Shown: positions 1 through 9,139, counted from the stretch's first letter. The stretch is DNA of 64,000 nt from Kluyvera ascorbata_C (GCF_044197065.1 NZ_JBIQOI010000001.1:806001-870000), one strand, 5' to 3'. Translations and numbers: made by a program. The notes: generated by a model from the sequence alone, not told the origin.

Positions 1-1941
1 GGACCCTACTGCCGTAGAAGTTTGCAGGGTGCCGCCGACGGAATGCGTGTTGTCGTAGTCGCGCGCGTAGGTGACGCCATAGCTTAACGGGCGTTCGCTG
101 TCCGTAACGCCGGATAGCGTGGACTGCAAGGTTGAGCCGATGCCGTTTTGCTGTGTATAGGTTGAGCTGAGCGTCGTCTGTCGATTCTGGCCAAAGGGAA
201 TGGAAATCGAGACCGAGCTGAGGGTCTGCTGATTGGCGGAATAATAGTTATTGATATAGTTGTCGTAGCCAATTCCTCCATCAATGGTTGAGCGATAAAC
301 CTCGCTGTAGCGGGTTCGCGCAATCGACGCATTGATCGACATGCCGTTGGCAAACTGCTTGCTGTAGCCAAACTGGTATTGCTTGTCCGGGCTTCGACCG
401 TCGCGGTAGGCCTGCGTTGAGCCGGAAAGCCAGACGCTGCCAAGAGCATCCATATCCTGAGTGACGGAGACCTCAAAGCGGGAAGACTGGTTTAAGGTTG
501 TCGAGGTCCAGTTCTGCTTATTCTCTTCCCATGCCTGGCGTAAGCCAAAAACGTCTGAAAGATCGCGGTAGCCCGCCGTTGAGTAGCGGTAGCCGGCGAT
601 GGCGATGGTGGTATTGGTGGGTTCAATACGTTTGCTATAGCTGGCATGGAACATCCAGCCGGTTTGTGAACCGCTGGGTAAATCGGCCTGGGAGAACGTG
701 GTGTCCAGGCCGAATGCGCCTAGCTCGGAAGAGTGCACTGCGCCCATGACGGCGGAGAAGTAGCCCTGTGCCAGGCGGCTGCCAAGGTTGGTGGTGATGT
801 TATTACTCACGCCATATTGCAGCGTGAATTCGGTGAAGGGGTCCTTGTCCCCCACATAGCGGGAACGACCCGCGATGGCGGCGTATTTGAACATTCCTTG
901 TCTGACGGATTCGGGACCCGCGGCGTAGGGCACGGTAAAGGTGCTGACGCTGCCATCGGCTTCGGTAACCGTAACGGCGAGATCCCCGGAATAGGAGACA
1001 GGGTACAGGTCGCTAATCTCAAAACTGCCGGGAGGAACGGTGGTTTCGTAGATAACGGCTTTGCCCTGGCTCACGGTAACGCGGGCGTTGCTCCTGGCAA
1101 CGCCGCGTACGACAGGGGCATAGCCCTGCTGGGACTGAGGCAGCATTCGATCGTCAGAGGCGAGCGAAACGCCGCGAAAGGCCATACCGGAGAAGAAATT
1201 ACCGGCGGTATAGCTATCGCCCACCGTCAGGCTGCTTCTGATGGGCAAAATAGGGCGCTGGAGATAGGCGCGGTTGCTTGACCATAGGGTTTTCCCCGGA
1301 GAGCTATGTGACCAGGAACCTTGCTGACGTAACTGCCATTGCCCAAAGTTTATCGCGTTATTTAAGCCAACCCAGGTCGATTGATAATCACCGCTAGCGC
1401 CGCCGCTAAATCGCGAGTAGTACTGATTCACGCTGTAATTCGACAGAAACATGGTTTCCCCGGCATTCAGATCGTCCGGCGGAACATATCCTCGAGGGGT
1501 TTTGATAAGCTCGGTTTGAGGAATAATAATATTAACCAGCATTTTGGTCATGTCGGTATCGACGGATGACTGGGCAACCACCGCGGATAAAAAATAGCAA
1601 CCGTCTGGTTTTACGGCGGCTTTATCTTTTAGCGGCAGTTGCGCGATAAGTGCAGGCGAGAAGCATGGCTGTGTACTGTCTTTCGTGACGCGAAAATCGA
1701 CATTCTCATGGGATAAAAATACGCCATTAAGCTGTATATCAACCGAATAGACGCCAGGTTTGATTTTATCATCAGAGATATAGTTGATGATATCATCAAC
1801 CGGTAAACCACTCCCTTTTAATAGTGTTGTGTCAAAAACATAGTCGCTATCGCTATCATGTTTATCCGTGCTGCCCGAACTAGCATATACGGATAACGAT
1901 AACGGGGTAACGAACAGTGTTAACACTATTATCCTTAACAT
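1..1941 (-). CDS. Fimbrial outer-membrane usher (FimD/PapC family), 3' end outside window
   Basis: The frame read leftwards from the ATG at 1939-1941 stays open to base 1, giving 647 residues of a protein that normally has about 800-870. It begins with a signal peptide (about residues 1-21, ending in SVYA), followed by the N-terminal usher domain with FDTTLLKGSG. Then come the long serine-, glycine- and aromatic-rich strands of the 24-strand barrel, with a plug-like stretch around residues 245-330 (QGYAPVVRGVARSNARVTV, VPPGSFEISDLYP). Ushers receive chaperone-bound subunits in the periplasm and secrete them through the barrel. The gene starts 18 bases after the chaperone stop, so both are in one operon. 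A GGGAA about 11 bases upstream may be the ribosome-binding site. The plug secretin and C-terminal domains lie outside the window. Confidence 0.93.
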   Translation of the reverse strand, partial: MLRIIVLTLFVTPLSLSVYASSGSTDKHDSDSDYVFDTTLLKGSGLPVDDIINYISDDKIKPGVYSVDIQLNGVFLSHENVDFRVTKDSTQPCFSPALIAQLPLKDKAAVKPDGCYFLSAVVAQSSVDTDMTKMLVNIIIPQTELIKTPRGYVPPDDLNAGETMFLSNYSVNQYYSRFSGGASGDYQSTWVGLNNAINFGQWQLRQQGSWSHSSPGKTLWSSNRAYLQRPILPIRSSLTVGDSYTAGNFFSGMAFRGVSLASDDRMLPQSQQGYAPVVRGVARSNARVTVSQGKAVIYETTVPPGSFEISDLYPVSYSGDLAVTVTEADGSVSTFTVPYAAGPESVRQGMFKYAAIAGRSRYVGDKDPFTEFTLQYGVSNNITTNLGSRLAQGYFSAVMGAVHSSELGAFGLDTTFSQADLPSGSQTGWMFHASYSKRIEPTNTTIAIAGYRYSTAGYRDLSDVFGLRQAWEENKQNWTSTTLNQSSRFEVSVTQDMDALGSVWLSGSTQAYRDGRSPDKQYQFGYSKQFANGMSINASIARTRYSEVYRSTIDGGIGYDNYINNYYSANQQTLSSVSISIPFGQNRQTTLSSTYTQQNGIGSTLQSTLSGVTDSERPLSYGVTYARDYDNTHSVGGTLQTSTAVGS

Positions 1942-1959
1942 TATTACCACATTTCCCGG

Positions 1960-2679
1960 TTATCGTGCTTTCAGCGCTTTTTCTTGCAATACGCCATAGT
2001 CATTGAGGTAACCAATGCGAATTTCTTTTGCATTCTGTACGGCATCACAGTTGGCCCCGAGTTGGACCGTTGACTCAGGTGCCAGCATGGTCATGGGGAT
2101 CGTGCTCTTTGTCGCGCCTGACTGCATAGAGACACGAATACTATTGAGATAATAGGGTGACTGATTGCTGACCTCGAGATGGCAACCGCGGCTATTTTTC
2201 TCAATGTTATAATGAACGAAATCGAGCATCTGCTCGTAGGCAATGGGTAAATCAGAGGGGCGTAAAAATACCTTCACCGTACTATTAACGATAAGCACCA
2301 GCTTATTTTTGTCCTGCTGGTCTGCGGGCATCGAAGGGACTTGGGTGAAGTGAAGATAGGATACCTGCTCCTTGGTTATCTTCTGCCCCGCTTCAGGGTT
2401 AAGTAGGCTAATTACCTGATCCTGCTTCGGCTGAATTTTGAAAATAGCAGGCGACACCGCGAGCCTATTTTGCTGGCTGTCAGCTTCTTTGCCATCAGGC
2501 GTAACGGATAACCAGACCTGAACGATATAGGGGAAATTATCGTTGTTGGTAAATTTAACGGTCTTCTGCGCCTGGCTGGCATCCAGAATAACCCGATTAC
2601 CTTCCATTACCACGCTGGCGCTGGCCGGTAAGCTGGCGAGATACAGTAATGGCAGAATACAGACTGTTTTTTTTAACAT
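1960..2679 (-). CDS. Periplasmic pilus assembly chaperone (PapD/FimC family)
   Basis: This is a 239-residue protein with a signal peptide (MLKKTVCILPLLYLASLPASA) and the two immunoglobulin-like domains of pilus chaperones. The first strand carries VVMEGNRVILDASQAQKTV, followed by PAIFKIQPKQDQVISLL and NSTVKVFLRPSDLP, which holds the conserved lysine and arginine region before domain 2. Such chaperones complete the fold of pilins by donor-strand complementation and carry them to the usher. The start at 2679 is chosen because AGGA lies just upstream and the signal peptide begins there. A longer version starting at 2700 would put seven residues before the basic n-region. The gene lies between the pilin and usher genes, the usual order. 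Confidence 0.92.
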   Translation of the reverse strand: MLKKTVCILPLLYLASLPASASVVMEGNRVILDASQAQKTVKFTNNDNFPYIVQVWLSVTPDGKEADSQQNRLAVSPAIFKIQPKQDQVISLLNPEAGQKITKEQVSYLHFTQVPSMPADQQDKNKLVLIVNSTVKVFLRPSDLPIAYEQMLDFVHYNIEKNSRGCHLEVSNQSPYYLNSIRVSMQSGATKSTIPMTMLAPESTVQLGANCDAVQNAKEIRIGYLNDYGVLQEKALKAR

Positions 2680-2720
2680 GGGGAATCCTGGCAGGCACAT
2701 ATTGCTATGCGCCTGACGGT

Positions 2721-3254
2721 TTAATTATAGGCAATGGAGTACTGTGCTGAGGCGATGACGGTTCCGGGCGTCACGCCTGCCGTTTCTGCGTAGTAACGTG
2801 CGGTCAGGTCTTGTGACGCGGTTGCTGAGCTAGCGGTTTTATTAAATGAGGTCGTTTTTACCGTTGAACCATTTACAAAGGTTAACGCCGTAGAGCCGTC
2901 GCTATCCAGGATCTGAATAGAAACATTGGTTGCGGTCCCTCCCACGTTGCCAAGGTTGCTATTTGTGGTGATGCTATTTCCAGCCAATACGGTGGAAATC
3001 GTTGCCGCGTCGGTGGTGTTACATCCGGTGACATTCACGGTAAATTTTGTATCGCCCGCGGTGGCTTTTGCCGTGTTAAGGGAGCCTGTTGATACCGTTG
3101 GCAGTAACACAATCGGTGCCGTCGAGTTGCCATTAATATTGACGGTACAGGTTTGCGCGTTCACTTCACCTTTAAATTGCACGGTATTTGCCGATGCCGC
3201 GAATGCGGAGGACGACATCATGGCAAGAGAGATGAAAAAGAGTTGAGCTTTCAT
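2721..3254 (-). CDS. Major fimbrial subunit (type 1 pilin family)
   Basis: This is a 177-residue pilin precursor. A Sec signal peptide ends at SSSAFA (about residue 19). The mature part has NTVQFKGEVNAQTCTVN, the donor-strand and first-cysteine region, a second cysteine in NVTGCNTTDA forming the conserved disulphide, and the typical C-terminal strand ending QYSIAYN with a tyrosine second from the end. It is rich in Thr, Ser and Ala, as fimbrial shafts are. AAGGA precedes the ATG. It is the first gene of the cluster, followed by the chaperone (42-base gap) and the usher. Adhesin and minor subunits, if present, would lie beyond the left edge. The fimbrial type cannot be named. Confidence 0.93.
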   Translation of the reverse strand: MKAQLFFISLAMMSSSAFAASANTVQFKGEVNAQTCTVNINGNSTAPIVLLPTVSTGSLNTAKATAGDTKFTVNVTGCNTTDAATISTVLAGNSITTNSNLGNVGGTATNVSIQILDSDGSTALTFVNGSTVKTTSFNKTASSATASQDLTARYYAETAGVTPGTVIASAQYSIAYN

Positions 3255-4173
3255 TAAGCATCCTTGTTTTGATGATGAATCATTGTGTGTGGAAAGCGTG
3301 CAAAACCGCCCACCGTGTTTAATTCAGGTCGAAGTTAGTGTGAGGGTTATTATTTTATAGTAGGGTGGCGAGTGAATGGTTGGCACGCCAATCAGGAACG
3401 TAAAAAGTATTCTTGGTTGGGGGGTATCCCACTCGCCAATTCAGTTCTGATGATTAGACATGTATTTACCCTCACCTAACACAAACCACGAGATTTATCT
3501 TAAGGCTAATCTTATCTAACTTTAATTGTTTTCATTTTTTTTACATGATTTCAGATTTGTCCCGCTAAATTTTGATGTGAATAGGCGTTTTGGGAAAAAT
3601 CCTAAAACATATGAATGGACCTATAAAGTTTGTTATTTTTTCTATGTTGCTCATAATGATTGCAAGTTAATTATTTGAATACAAAGGCTTAAGTGTGTTG
3701 CGTTGTTGTTTTATTGCACATTTTACGTGTCAAGATATTGAGTCGGATGGGGAAAAGTCGTAGTGATAAGATCGTAGGCATCATTATGTCGCGTAATACT
3801 TCTTAAGTGGGTGAGTAGGACAACTGTTGTGGTATCGCGTCACGAATGCCACGGTGGTTTAAGTATTGTTTTATTCAGTGAGTGCAGTATAAATTAATAT
3901 AAATTTTTTTTTAGTAGTTTAAAAAATGAGGAAAGATAGATGTTAGCGTATTAAGATTACCGATGGTGTTTATCTGTTCCTGGAGGTTTTGCATTCTAAG
4001 TCTGTATTCAAACATGAGTTTTAAAAGCATATTTAAACATATGACCACTTAAAAACATGATAGCCAGAAAAGAGGCTGTCTCGTTGAATTTGATGCCATA
4101 GTATAAATTCTTAAACCTCGTTTTGTGTATGACAACGTCGAATCAAGGTGATTTTCAGACAAATGAGGCAAGG
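3255..4173. other. AT-rich intergenic region between the fimbrial operon and the EAL regulator
   Basis: About 900 bases without a supportable gene separate two divergent units. The DNA is clearly richer in A+T than its surroundings, as is common at H-NS-bound fimbrial control regions. Two symmetric elements are visible near the fimbrial side. One is a near-palindrome TTGGCACGCCAA at 3380-3391. The other is an inverted pair, TGGCGAGTG at 3366-3374 and CACTCGCCA at 3430-3438. They could be operator sites or chance. No fimS-like invertible segment with long terminal repeats and no recombinase gene was found. Confidence 0.5.
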
Positions 4174-5655
4174 ATGTTTGATAAAGACATAGATAGTGTC
4201 CACTGTAGACATGTTGATTATATTTTATCACCCTGCGGTATGGCTACCCATGGTCTTCTCGCGATGCTGCATGACAATAATGATGTGGCTGTTTTAGATG
4301 TTGAAAGTGAGGAAAGTATCGATAATGTGCAAGTACTTCAGAACGAAAGAATGGTTGTCTATGTCCCTAATGAACCCTATTGGATGCTTTCAACGCTTAG
4401 GTCATTAATTTCGATATTAAACCGGTCGGGACATATCTTTTGGGTGCTCATTATCAGCAAGCTGCCGGCTTCATGGCTGTGGAATGTGATTAAATCCCAG
4501 GTGGCAAAAACTAAAATTGATAATGCAGTGATCTATATTGCGCCATCCGATCTGCCCTGTGATAAATTATCTGAGCTTTTATTACCTGAGAGGAATGTTT
4601 GTCCATATTTAAAAAATGTGGTAGTAGCAGAGAATTTCTATTTAGGGAAGCATGATGATCTGCATGGAAATGATAGGAAAGATGGGCTATCAAAAAAAGA
4701 AATGCAGGTCATGGCAGGCCTGTTTCAGGGAGTTAATATTGCCGAACAGGCTGACTATCTAGGTGTGAGCAAAAAAACGCTATATAATCAGCGTCTGTCT
4801 GGGATAAAGAAAGTATCAGGAGTGATCCCCTATTTATTTTCTAATGTCCAGCAAAAGGCAGATATGGCTAACGGAGATATCACTATGCTAAGTCGTCTTT
4901 CTTCATTTGAGAGGGAGTTCGCACATGCTTTATACAGTAATGAGCTGTTTGTTGTCTTCCAGCCGGTGACGCAAGGTCCAAAAAATCTTGAAGGTTTTGA
5001 AATTCTGATTAGATGGTATAACAAAGGTCATGTCTTAACACCGAATGAGTTTTTACCTAAGCTGCATTCTACTTATGTGTGGATTATCCTGACGGCTTTT
5101 CTTATCCAGAAAACGGTCAGCTATATTAATTTTTATCAAGGCAAGTACTTCTTCTCAATAAATATTGAGTCCAGTACGATCGAAAATGATGGCCTGGTCA
5201 GGATGCTGGAAACAGCCAAAAAACAGCTGAATTCTGCAGACTGGGCGAAAAAATTTGTTCTGGAGATTAATGAACGTAACGATCTTAGCCAAAATGAACA
5301 ATCGCTAGACAACCTTGCCTATCTGCAAAAGTTGGGTTTTAGCATCGTCCTCGATGATTGTTTTTCACGCAATAGCGTGAATTTCCCGGTACGAAAGTTC
5401 CAGTTCGATGGCTACAAGCTGGATATGAATGTGGTGGATGCCCTGAGTCGGGATGGTGAAGCGTTAGCGCTGGTCAAAAGCCTCTCTTATTACTGCAAGC
5501 TGACGAATCGCTATTGTATTGCCGAAGGCGTAGACAGGCCGGAGAAAATGGCTATTTTACAAGAGTCTGGCATTTCGTACTATCAGGGTAACTATATATC
5601 GGAGCCTATTACCGGCGACGAGTTGCCGCAGTTTATCAGCGAATTTGCTATTTGA
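4174..5655 (+). CDS. LuxR-type helix-turn-helix / EAL domain regulator
   Basis: This 493-residue protein has three parts. The first 170 or so residues resemble a degenerate receiver-like domain without clear phospho-acceptor residues. A LuxR-like helix-turn-helix follows (SKKEMQVMAGLFQGVNIAEQADYLGVSKKTLYNQ), and then a C-terminal EAL domain of about 245 residues. The EAL signature reads EIL in GFEILIRW, but the acidic and amide residues expected for c-di-GMP hydrolysis are present: Asn in FSINIES, Glu in LEINE, Asp-Asp in VLDDCF, Lys in DGYKLD, Glu in IAEGV and Gln in YYQGNY. It is divergent from the fimbrial operon and probably controls it. The start at 4174 has GAGG five bases upstream; an in-frame ATG at 4129 (and TTG at 4123) lacks one. 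It is organised like FimK-type fimbrial regulators but I cannot name it. Confidence 0.85.
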   Translation: MFDKDIDSVHCRHVDYILSPCGMATHGLLAMLHDNNDVAVLDVESEESIDNVQVLQNERMVVYVPNEPYWMLSTLRSLISILNRSGHIFWVLIISKLPASWLWNVIKSQVAKTKIDNAVIYIAPSDLPCDKLSELLLPERNVCPYLKNVVVAENFYLGKHDDLHGNDRKDGLSKKEMQVMAGLFQGVNIAEQADYLGVSKKTLYNQRLSGIKKVSGVIPYLFSNVQQKADMANGDITMLSRLSSFEREFAHALYSNELFVVFQPVTQGPKNLEGFEILIRWYNKGHVLTPNEFLPKLHSTYVWIILTAFLIQKTVSYINFYQGKYFFSINIESSTIENDGLVRMLETAKKQLNSADWAKKFVLEINERNDLSQNEQSLDNLAYLQKLGFSIVLDDCFSRNSVNFPVRKFQFDGYKLDMNVVDALSRDGEALALVKSLSYYCKLTNRYCIAEGVDRPEKMAILQESGISYYQGNYISEPITGDELPQFISEFAI

Positions 5656-5891
5656 AGAAAGGGCGTTGTTATCAGAATCTAACTAAATGGTGATTTTGTT
5701 GCGAGCTAACACCAGAGACTTCACCGGGGTCGTGTAGAATGCGAACCACCAGTTTAGTGTGTTACCAGATAATCACAATAGGCTGGTGGTAGCATATGCC
5801 CGATAACCTCTCACTCATCACACCTTAAGTCCTGGCAATGGTCGCGCGCCGAGTGATAGATACGCTTCGCTACTCTGAATCACGGCACTTT

Positions 5892-6326
5892 TTATATTGG
5901 CTGTATATCGGTCCACATAAAGTTTGAGAGGCGTTCGGCAATCAGCCATTTTCCATCCTGGAAAACATAACGGTCGTGATAGCGCACTCCGCTGGTTTGC
6001 TTGATGCGTTGCCCATTCATTTCTTTGATTAATGTCACCTGACAATAGGCAATACCGTTAGCTGTATTTTCATTAATGGAGACGGTTTGCTGACCGTTGA
6101 TATGGTAAACCACCGAGAATTGAGACAGATAACCGCTGAACGCCTCAAGAATTTGCTGCTGCCCGTTTAAATCAAAAACTTCCTTACCATCCATTACCAC
6201 GTTAATGTGCGCATCTGCAGTAAACAGAGGAATTTGTGCTGCAACATCTTTCTCATCCGCGAGGTTTGAAAATGTATCAACCAGTTCCCGAAGTGCCAGA
6301 CGTTGGGCTATTTCAATGTTAGTCAT
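5892..6326 (-). CDS. SnoaL-like / NTF2-fold protein of unknown function
   Basis: This is a 144-residue protein with the cone-shaped NTF2/SnoaL fold pattern. The N-terminal helices (IAQRLALRELVDTFSNLADEKD) are followed by LFTADAHINVVMDGKEVFDLNG, a middle helix (QQILEAFSGYLSQF), and strands VVYHINGQQTVSINENTANG and RYHDRYVFQDGKWLIAERL. Family members include small isomerases, hydratases and many uncharacterised stress-related proteins, so no reaction can be assigned. The start at 6326 has AAGG eight bases upstream; a frame extended to 6347 lacks a good site. It is transcribed alone, convergent with the EAL gene, and lies in the accessory segment next to the ychF backbone. Confidence 0.8.
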   Translation of the reverse strand: MTNIEIAQRLALRELVDTFSNLADEKDVAAQIPLFTADAHINVVMDGKEVFDLNGQQQILEAFSGYLSQFSVVYHINGQQTVSINENTANGIAYCQVTLIKEMNGQRIKQTSGVRYHDRYVFQDGKWLIAERLSNFMWTDIQPI

Positions 6327-6362
6327 TGCGTATACCTTAATCAGCATTGTGTTTAACTACGG

Positions 6363-6425
6363 TTAGTTTAATTGTTTTAAAACTCGTGCCGGATTACCGC
6401 CGACAACGACATTGGAAGCATTATC
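6363..6425 (-). pseudogene. Remnant of a maltose/galactoside O-acetyltransferase-like gene
   Basis: Read on the minus strand, about 21 codons before the TAA at 6363-6365 encode LDNASNVVVGGNPARVLKQLN. The VVVGGNPARVLK motif is the classic C-terminal end of hexapeptide-repeat acetyltransferases of the Maa/LacA type. The rest of the gene (about 160 codons) is missing: the SnoaL gene lies on one side and the upstream sequence (6430-6560) does not continue the protein. This looks like the tail left by a deletion. Confidence 0.6.
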
Positions 6426-6567
6426 CAGCCATCATTATCTCCAGTATATGGACAGTTTTTGCTTTCAGAATTCCAGATTCAGTGATAATGAAAATGTCTT
6501 GAGGCGGGGAATGGTATCTGTTAGGAATGGCGGCGGGGGAGCAGAGGCGATAATCGCTGACGCGTAA

Positions 6568-6600
6568 TGAAAAAAATCCACGCCATGGCGTGGATTTTAT
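6568..6600 (-). terminator. Rho-independent terminator of ychF
   Basis: A near-perfect inverted repeat (ATCCACGCCATGGCGTGGAT core) is followed on the minus strand by a run of seven T. It lies about 57 bases past the ychF stop. Confidence 0.8.
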
Positions 6601-6656
6601 CGGCTCTTATCATCTGTATAAGATTTAGCGAAACCTCATGAGAGGATAAAGCTTAT

Positions 6657-7751
6657 TTAGACGTTGAACAGGAAGTTCATCACATCGCCATCTTTAACGA
6701 TGTAATCTTTCCCTTCAGCACGCATCTTGCCGGCTTCTTTCGCACCTTGCTCACCTTTGTAGGTGATGAAGTCTTCAAACGCGATGGTCTGTGCGCGGAT
6801 AAAGCCTTTTTCGAAATCGGTGTGGATTTTACCCGCAGCCTGCGGTGCAGTTGCGCCAACAGGGATGGTCCATGCACGGACTTCTTTCACGCCAGCGGTG
6901 AAGTAGGTCTGCAGGTTCAGCAGTTCATAACCGGCGCGGATAACGCGGTTCAGACCTGGCTCTTCGAGACCCATTTCAGCCATGAATTCTTCACGGTCGG
7001 CATCGTCAAGTTCAGCGATGTCGGCTTCAACGGCGGCACATACGGCGACCACAACAGAACCTTCAGCCGCTGCAATTTCGCGCACTTTATCGAGGTACGG
7101 GTTATTTTCAAAACCGTCTTCGTTGACGTTGGCGATATACATGGTTGGCTTCAGGGTCAGGAAGCTCAGGTATTTGATGGCCGCTTTGTCTTCTTCGGTC
7201 AGCGTTTTCAGCGCGCGCAGCATGCCCGCGTTTTCCAGCTGTGGCAGACATTTTTCCAGCGCGGCCTGTTCAGCTTTGGCGTCTTTGTCGCCGCCTTTGG
7301 CTTTTTTCTGCACGCGGTGCAGGGCACGTTCACAGGTGTCGAGGTCAGACAGCGCCAGTTCGGTGTTGATAACGTCGATGTCGTCAGCCGGGTCCACTTT
7401 GTTGTTCACGTGGATAATGTTGTCGTTCTCGAAGCAGCGAACAACGTGACCGATAGCTTCGGTTTCACGGATGTTGGTCAGGAACTGGTTACCCAGACCT
7501 TCACCTTTGGAAGCCCCTTTAACCAGGCCCGCGATATCAACGAATTCCATGGTGGTTGGTAGGATGCGCTGAGGTTTAACGATTTCCGCCAGCTGGTCCA
7601 GACGCGGATCGGGCATCGGAACAACGCCTGTGTTCGGCTCGATAGTACAGAACGGGAAGTTTGCCGCTTCAATACCCGCTTTGGTGAGCGCGTTGAACAG
7701 GGTGGATTTGCCTACGTTTGGCAAACCAACGATACCGCATTTGAATCCCAT
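6657..7751 (-). CDS. ychF: Redox/ribosome-associated ATPase YchF (OLA1 family)
   Basis: This 364-residue protein is close to the E. coli length of 363. A P-loop GLPNVGKST near residues 9-17, followed by FPFCTIEPNTG, marks the Obg-like P-loop family; FVDIAGLVKGASKGEGLGNQFL is the switch II region. A coiled-coil insertion (about residues 130-200) and a C-terminal TGS domain (about 278-364, LNLQTYFTAGVKEVRAWTI) follow. YchF/OLA1 proteins prefer ATP over GTP, bind ribosomes and affect the oxidative-stress response. In E. coli it lies next to pth, as here (160 bases), in the same orientation. Confidence 0.97.
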   Translation of the reverse strand: MGFKCGIVGLPNVGKSTLFNALTKAGIEAANFPFCTIEPNTGVVPMPDPRLDQLAEIVKPQRILPTTMEFVDIAGLVKGASKGEGLGNQFLTNIRETEAIGHVVRCFENDNIIHVNNKVDPADDIDVINTELALSDLDTCERALHRVQKKAKGGDKDAKAEQAALEKCLPQLENAGMLRALKTLTEEDKAAIKYLSFLTLKPTMYIANVNEDGFENNPYLDKVREIAAAEGSVVVAVCAAVEADIAELDDADREEFMAEMGLEEPGLNRVIRAGYELLNLQTYFTAGVKEVRAWTIPVGATAPQAAGKIHTDFEKGFIRAQTIAFEDFITYKGEQGAKEAGKMRAEGKDYIVKDGDVMNFLFNV

Positions 7752-7910
7752 GTTTAAATCACCTTAATCTTTTGATATTCAACCTGTTGTCGAAAACAGA
7801 TTGTAGAAAAGTAAATAACTCCGCCTATTATACACGTCATACAGGAAAAAAACCGTACTTCATCCTGATGCGGTGGCGGCACCTGAAGACTTTTTCGTAC
7901 TGCTGAAGAT

Positions 7911-8495
7911 TTATTGCGCTTTGAAGGCGTGCAGGCGATTCGTCGCTTTTGTCAGCCCGTCTTTCAGCCAGATCTCGGTACAGCGCGCCGCTTCGTCTAC
8001 GGCATCGTCAATCAGCTTCTGTTCAGCAGACTGAGGCTTGCCTAATACAAAGCCAACAACTTTGCTTTTATCGCCCGGATGACCAATTCCGATGCGTAAG
8101 CGGTGAAAATTAGGGTTATTACCCAATTTGCTGATGATGTCCTTCAGGCCATTGTGGCCACCGTGGCCGCCACCGAGCTTGAACTTTGCCACGCCGGGAG
8201 GGAGATCCAACTCGTCGTGAGCCACCAGAATTTCATCTGGATTAATACGATAGAAGGTCGCCAGCGCCGCAACGGCTTTGCCGCTGAGGTTCATAAAGGT
8301 GGTTGGCACCAGCAGACGAACATCTTCTCCCGCCATATTAATGCGCGAGGTGTAGCCAAAAAACTTACTTTCTTCACGCAGCGGCGCGCGAAAACGCTCT
8401 GCCAGCAAATCGACGTACCAGGCACCCGCGTTATGACGCGTTCCCGCGTACTCTGCGCCAGGGTTTGCCAGGCCGACAATCAGTTTAATCGTCAC
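7911..8495 (-). CDS. pth: Peptidyl-tRNA hydrolase
   Basis: This 194-residue enzyme cleaves peptidyl-tRNA released by stalled ribosomes and recycles the tRNA. The active site is visible: Asn11 in GLANPG, His21 in GTRHNAGAW, and the aspartate of VAHDELDLPPG. The glycine-rich GGGHGGHNGLKDI loop and RLRIGIGHPGDKSKVVGFVLGKP complete the family pattern. It stands upstream of ychF and is read in the same direction; its promoter should lie in the 280 bases shared with the divergent ychH. Confidence 0.97.
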   Translation of the reverse strand: MTIKLIVGLANPGAEYAGTRHNAGAWYVDLLAERFRAPLREESKFFGYTSRINMAGEDVRLLVPTTFMNLSGKAVAALATFYRINPDEILVAHDELDLPPGVAKFKLGGGHGGHNGLKDIISKLGNNPNFHRLRIGIGHPGDKSKVVGFVLGKPQSAEQKLIDDAVDEAARCTEIWLKDGLTKATNRLHAFKAQ

Positions 8496-8669
8496 GTTGT
8501 TATTCCTGAGTGGGCAATCTTTCCGGCGGCTAGTTTACGTCGAGAGGGCGCGCTTGACAAAAATATGCGCCCAGAGCGGTAAAACTTGAATAATTCACTG
8601 CCGGAATAATATTGATTGAAAAGTATTTCAGTCACTTAAATGTAAAGTTTTGTTGATGAGATGTTCTTA

Positions 8670-8714
8670 TTTGTGATCGCTAGCGCACTTATCCACAGCG
8701 GTGTTGTCTATACT
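8670..8714 (+). promoter_or_regulatory. CRP site and promoter of ychH
   Basis: TGTGA-TCGCTA-GCGCA (8672-8687) fits the CRP consensus, and a TATACT -10 box lies at 8709-8714. The CRP centre would be about 41 bases before the likely start point, a class II activator position. E. coli ychH is also reported to be CRP-activated, which supports the call. Confidence 0.65.
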
Positions 8715-8774
8715 TTACACACTAGGAATAGGGATATATCCCTAAACCCAAAGCCAATCTACGGAGGTGACATT

Positions 8775-9050
8775 ATGAAACGCAAAAACGCTTCGTTACT
8801 CGGTAATGTGCTCATGGGGTTAGGTCTGGTCGTTATGATCGGCGGTGTTGGTTATTCTATTTTAAACCAGATGCCACAACTTAACCTACCTCAGTTTTTT
8901 GCGCATGGTGCGATTCTAAGCATCTTCGTGGGCGCAGTGCTTTGGCTGGCTGGGGCGCGTGTCGGTGGGCACGAGCAGGTGAGCGATAGATATTGGTGGG
9001 TGCGTCACTATGATAAACGCTGCCGCCGCAACTCTCATCGTCACAGCTAA
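8775..9050 (+). CDS. ychH: Small inner-membrane stress protein YchH
   Basis: This 91-92 residue protein starts MKRKNASLLGNVLMG and contains two hydrophobic helices (about residues 8-30 and 40-62), with a basic C-terminal tail. The ATG at 8775 is preceded by a perfect GGAGG. YchH (DUF2583) is an inner-membrane protein linked in E. coli to stress and biofilm formation; its molecular role is unknown. It is divergent from pth, as in E. coli. Its right-hand neighbour here is the aspartokinase, whereas in E. coli dauA follows. Confidence 0.93.
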   Translation: MKRKNASLLGNVLMGLGLVVMIGGVGYSILNQMPQLNLPQFFAHGAILSIFVGAVLWLAGARVGGHEQVSDRYWWVRHYDKRCRRNSHRHS

Positions 9051-9078
9051 AATACAAAATGGCTCCCGCAGGAGCCAT
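9047..9078 (-). terminator. Terminator of the aspartokinase gene (possibly shared with ychH)
   Basis: The hairpin ATGGCTCC-CGCA-GGAGCCAT (9059-9078) is followed on the minus strand by TTTTGTATTTT, so it fits termination from the right. It lies in the gap between two converging genes and could also slow ychH transcription. The same hairpin recurs at 13998-14017. Confidence 0.7.
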
Positions 9079-9139
9079 GGATGACGCTTTCAAAGTCCTG
9101 GCCAAAAGCCGGGACTTTGTGCTTGCCGGACGGTCGAAT

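Noticed and set aside
3366..3438. Invertible promoter element (fimS-like phase switch)
   Set aside because: The inverted pair is only 9 bases, encloses about 55 bases and has no recombinase gene nearby.
6747..7562. 271-codon frame opposite ychF
   Set aside because: It overlaps ychF fully on the other strand with no independent signal.
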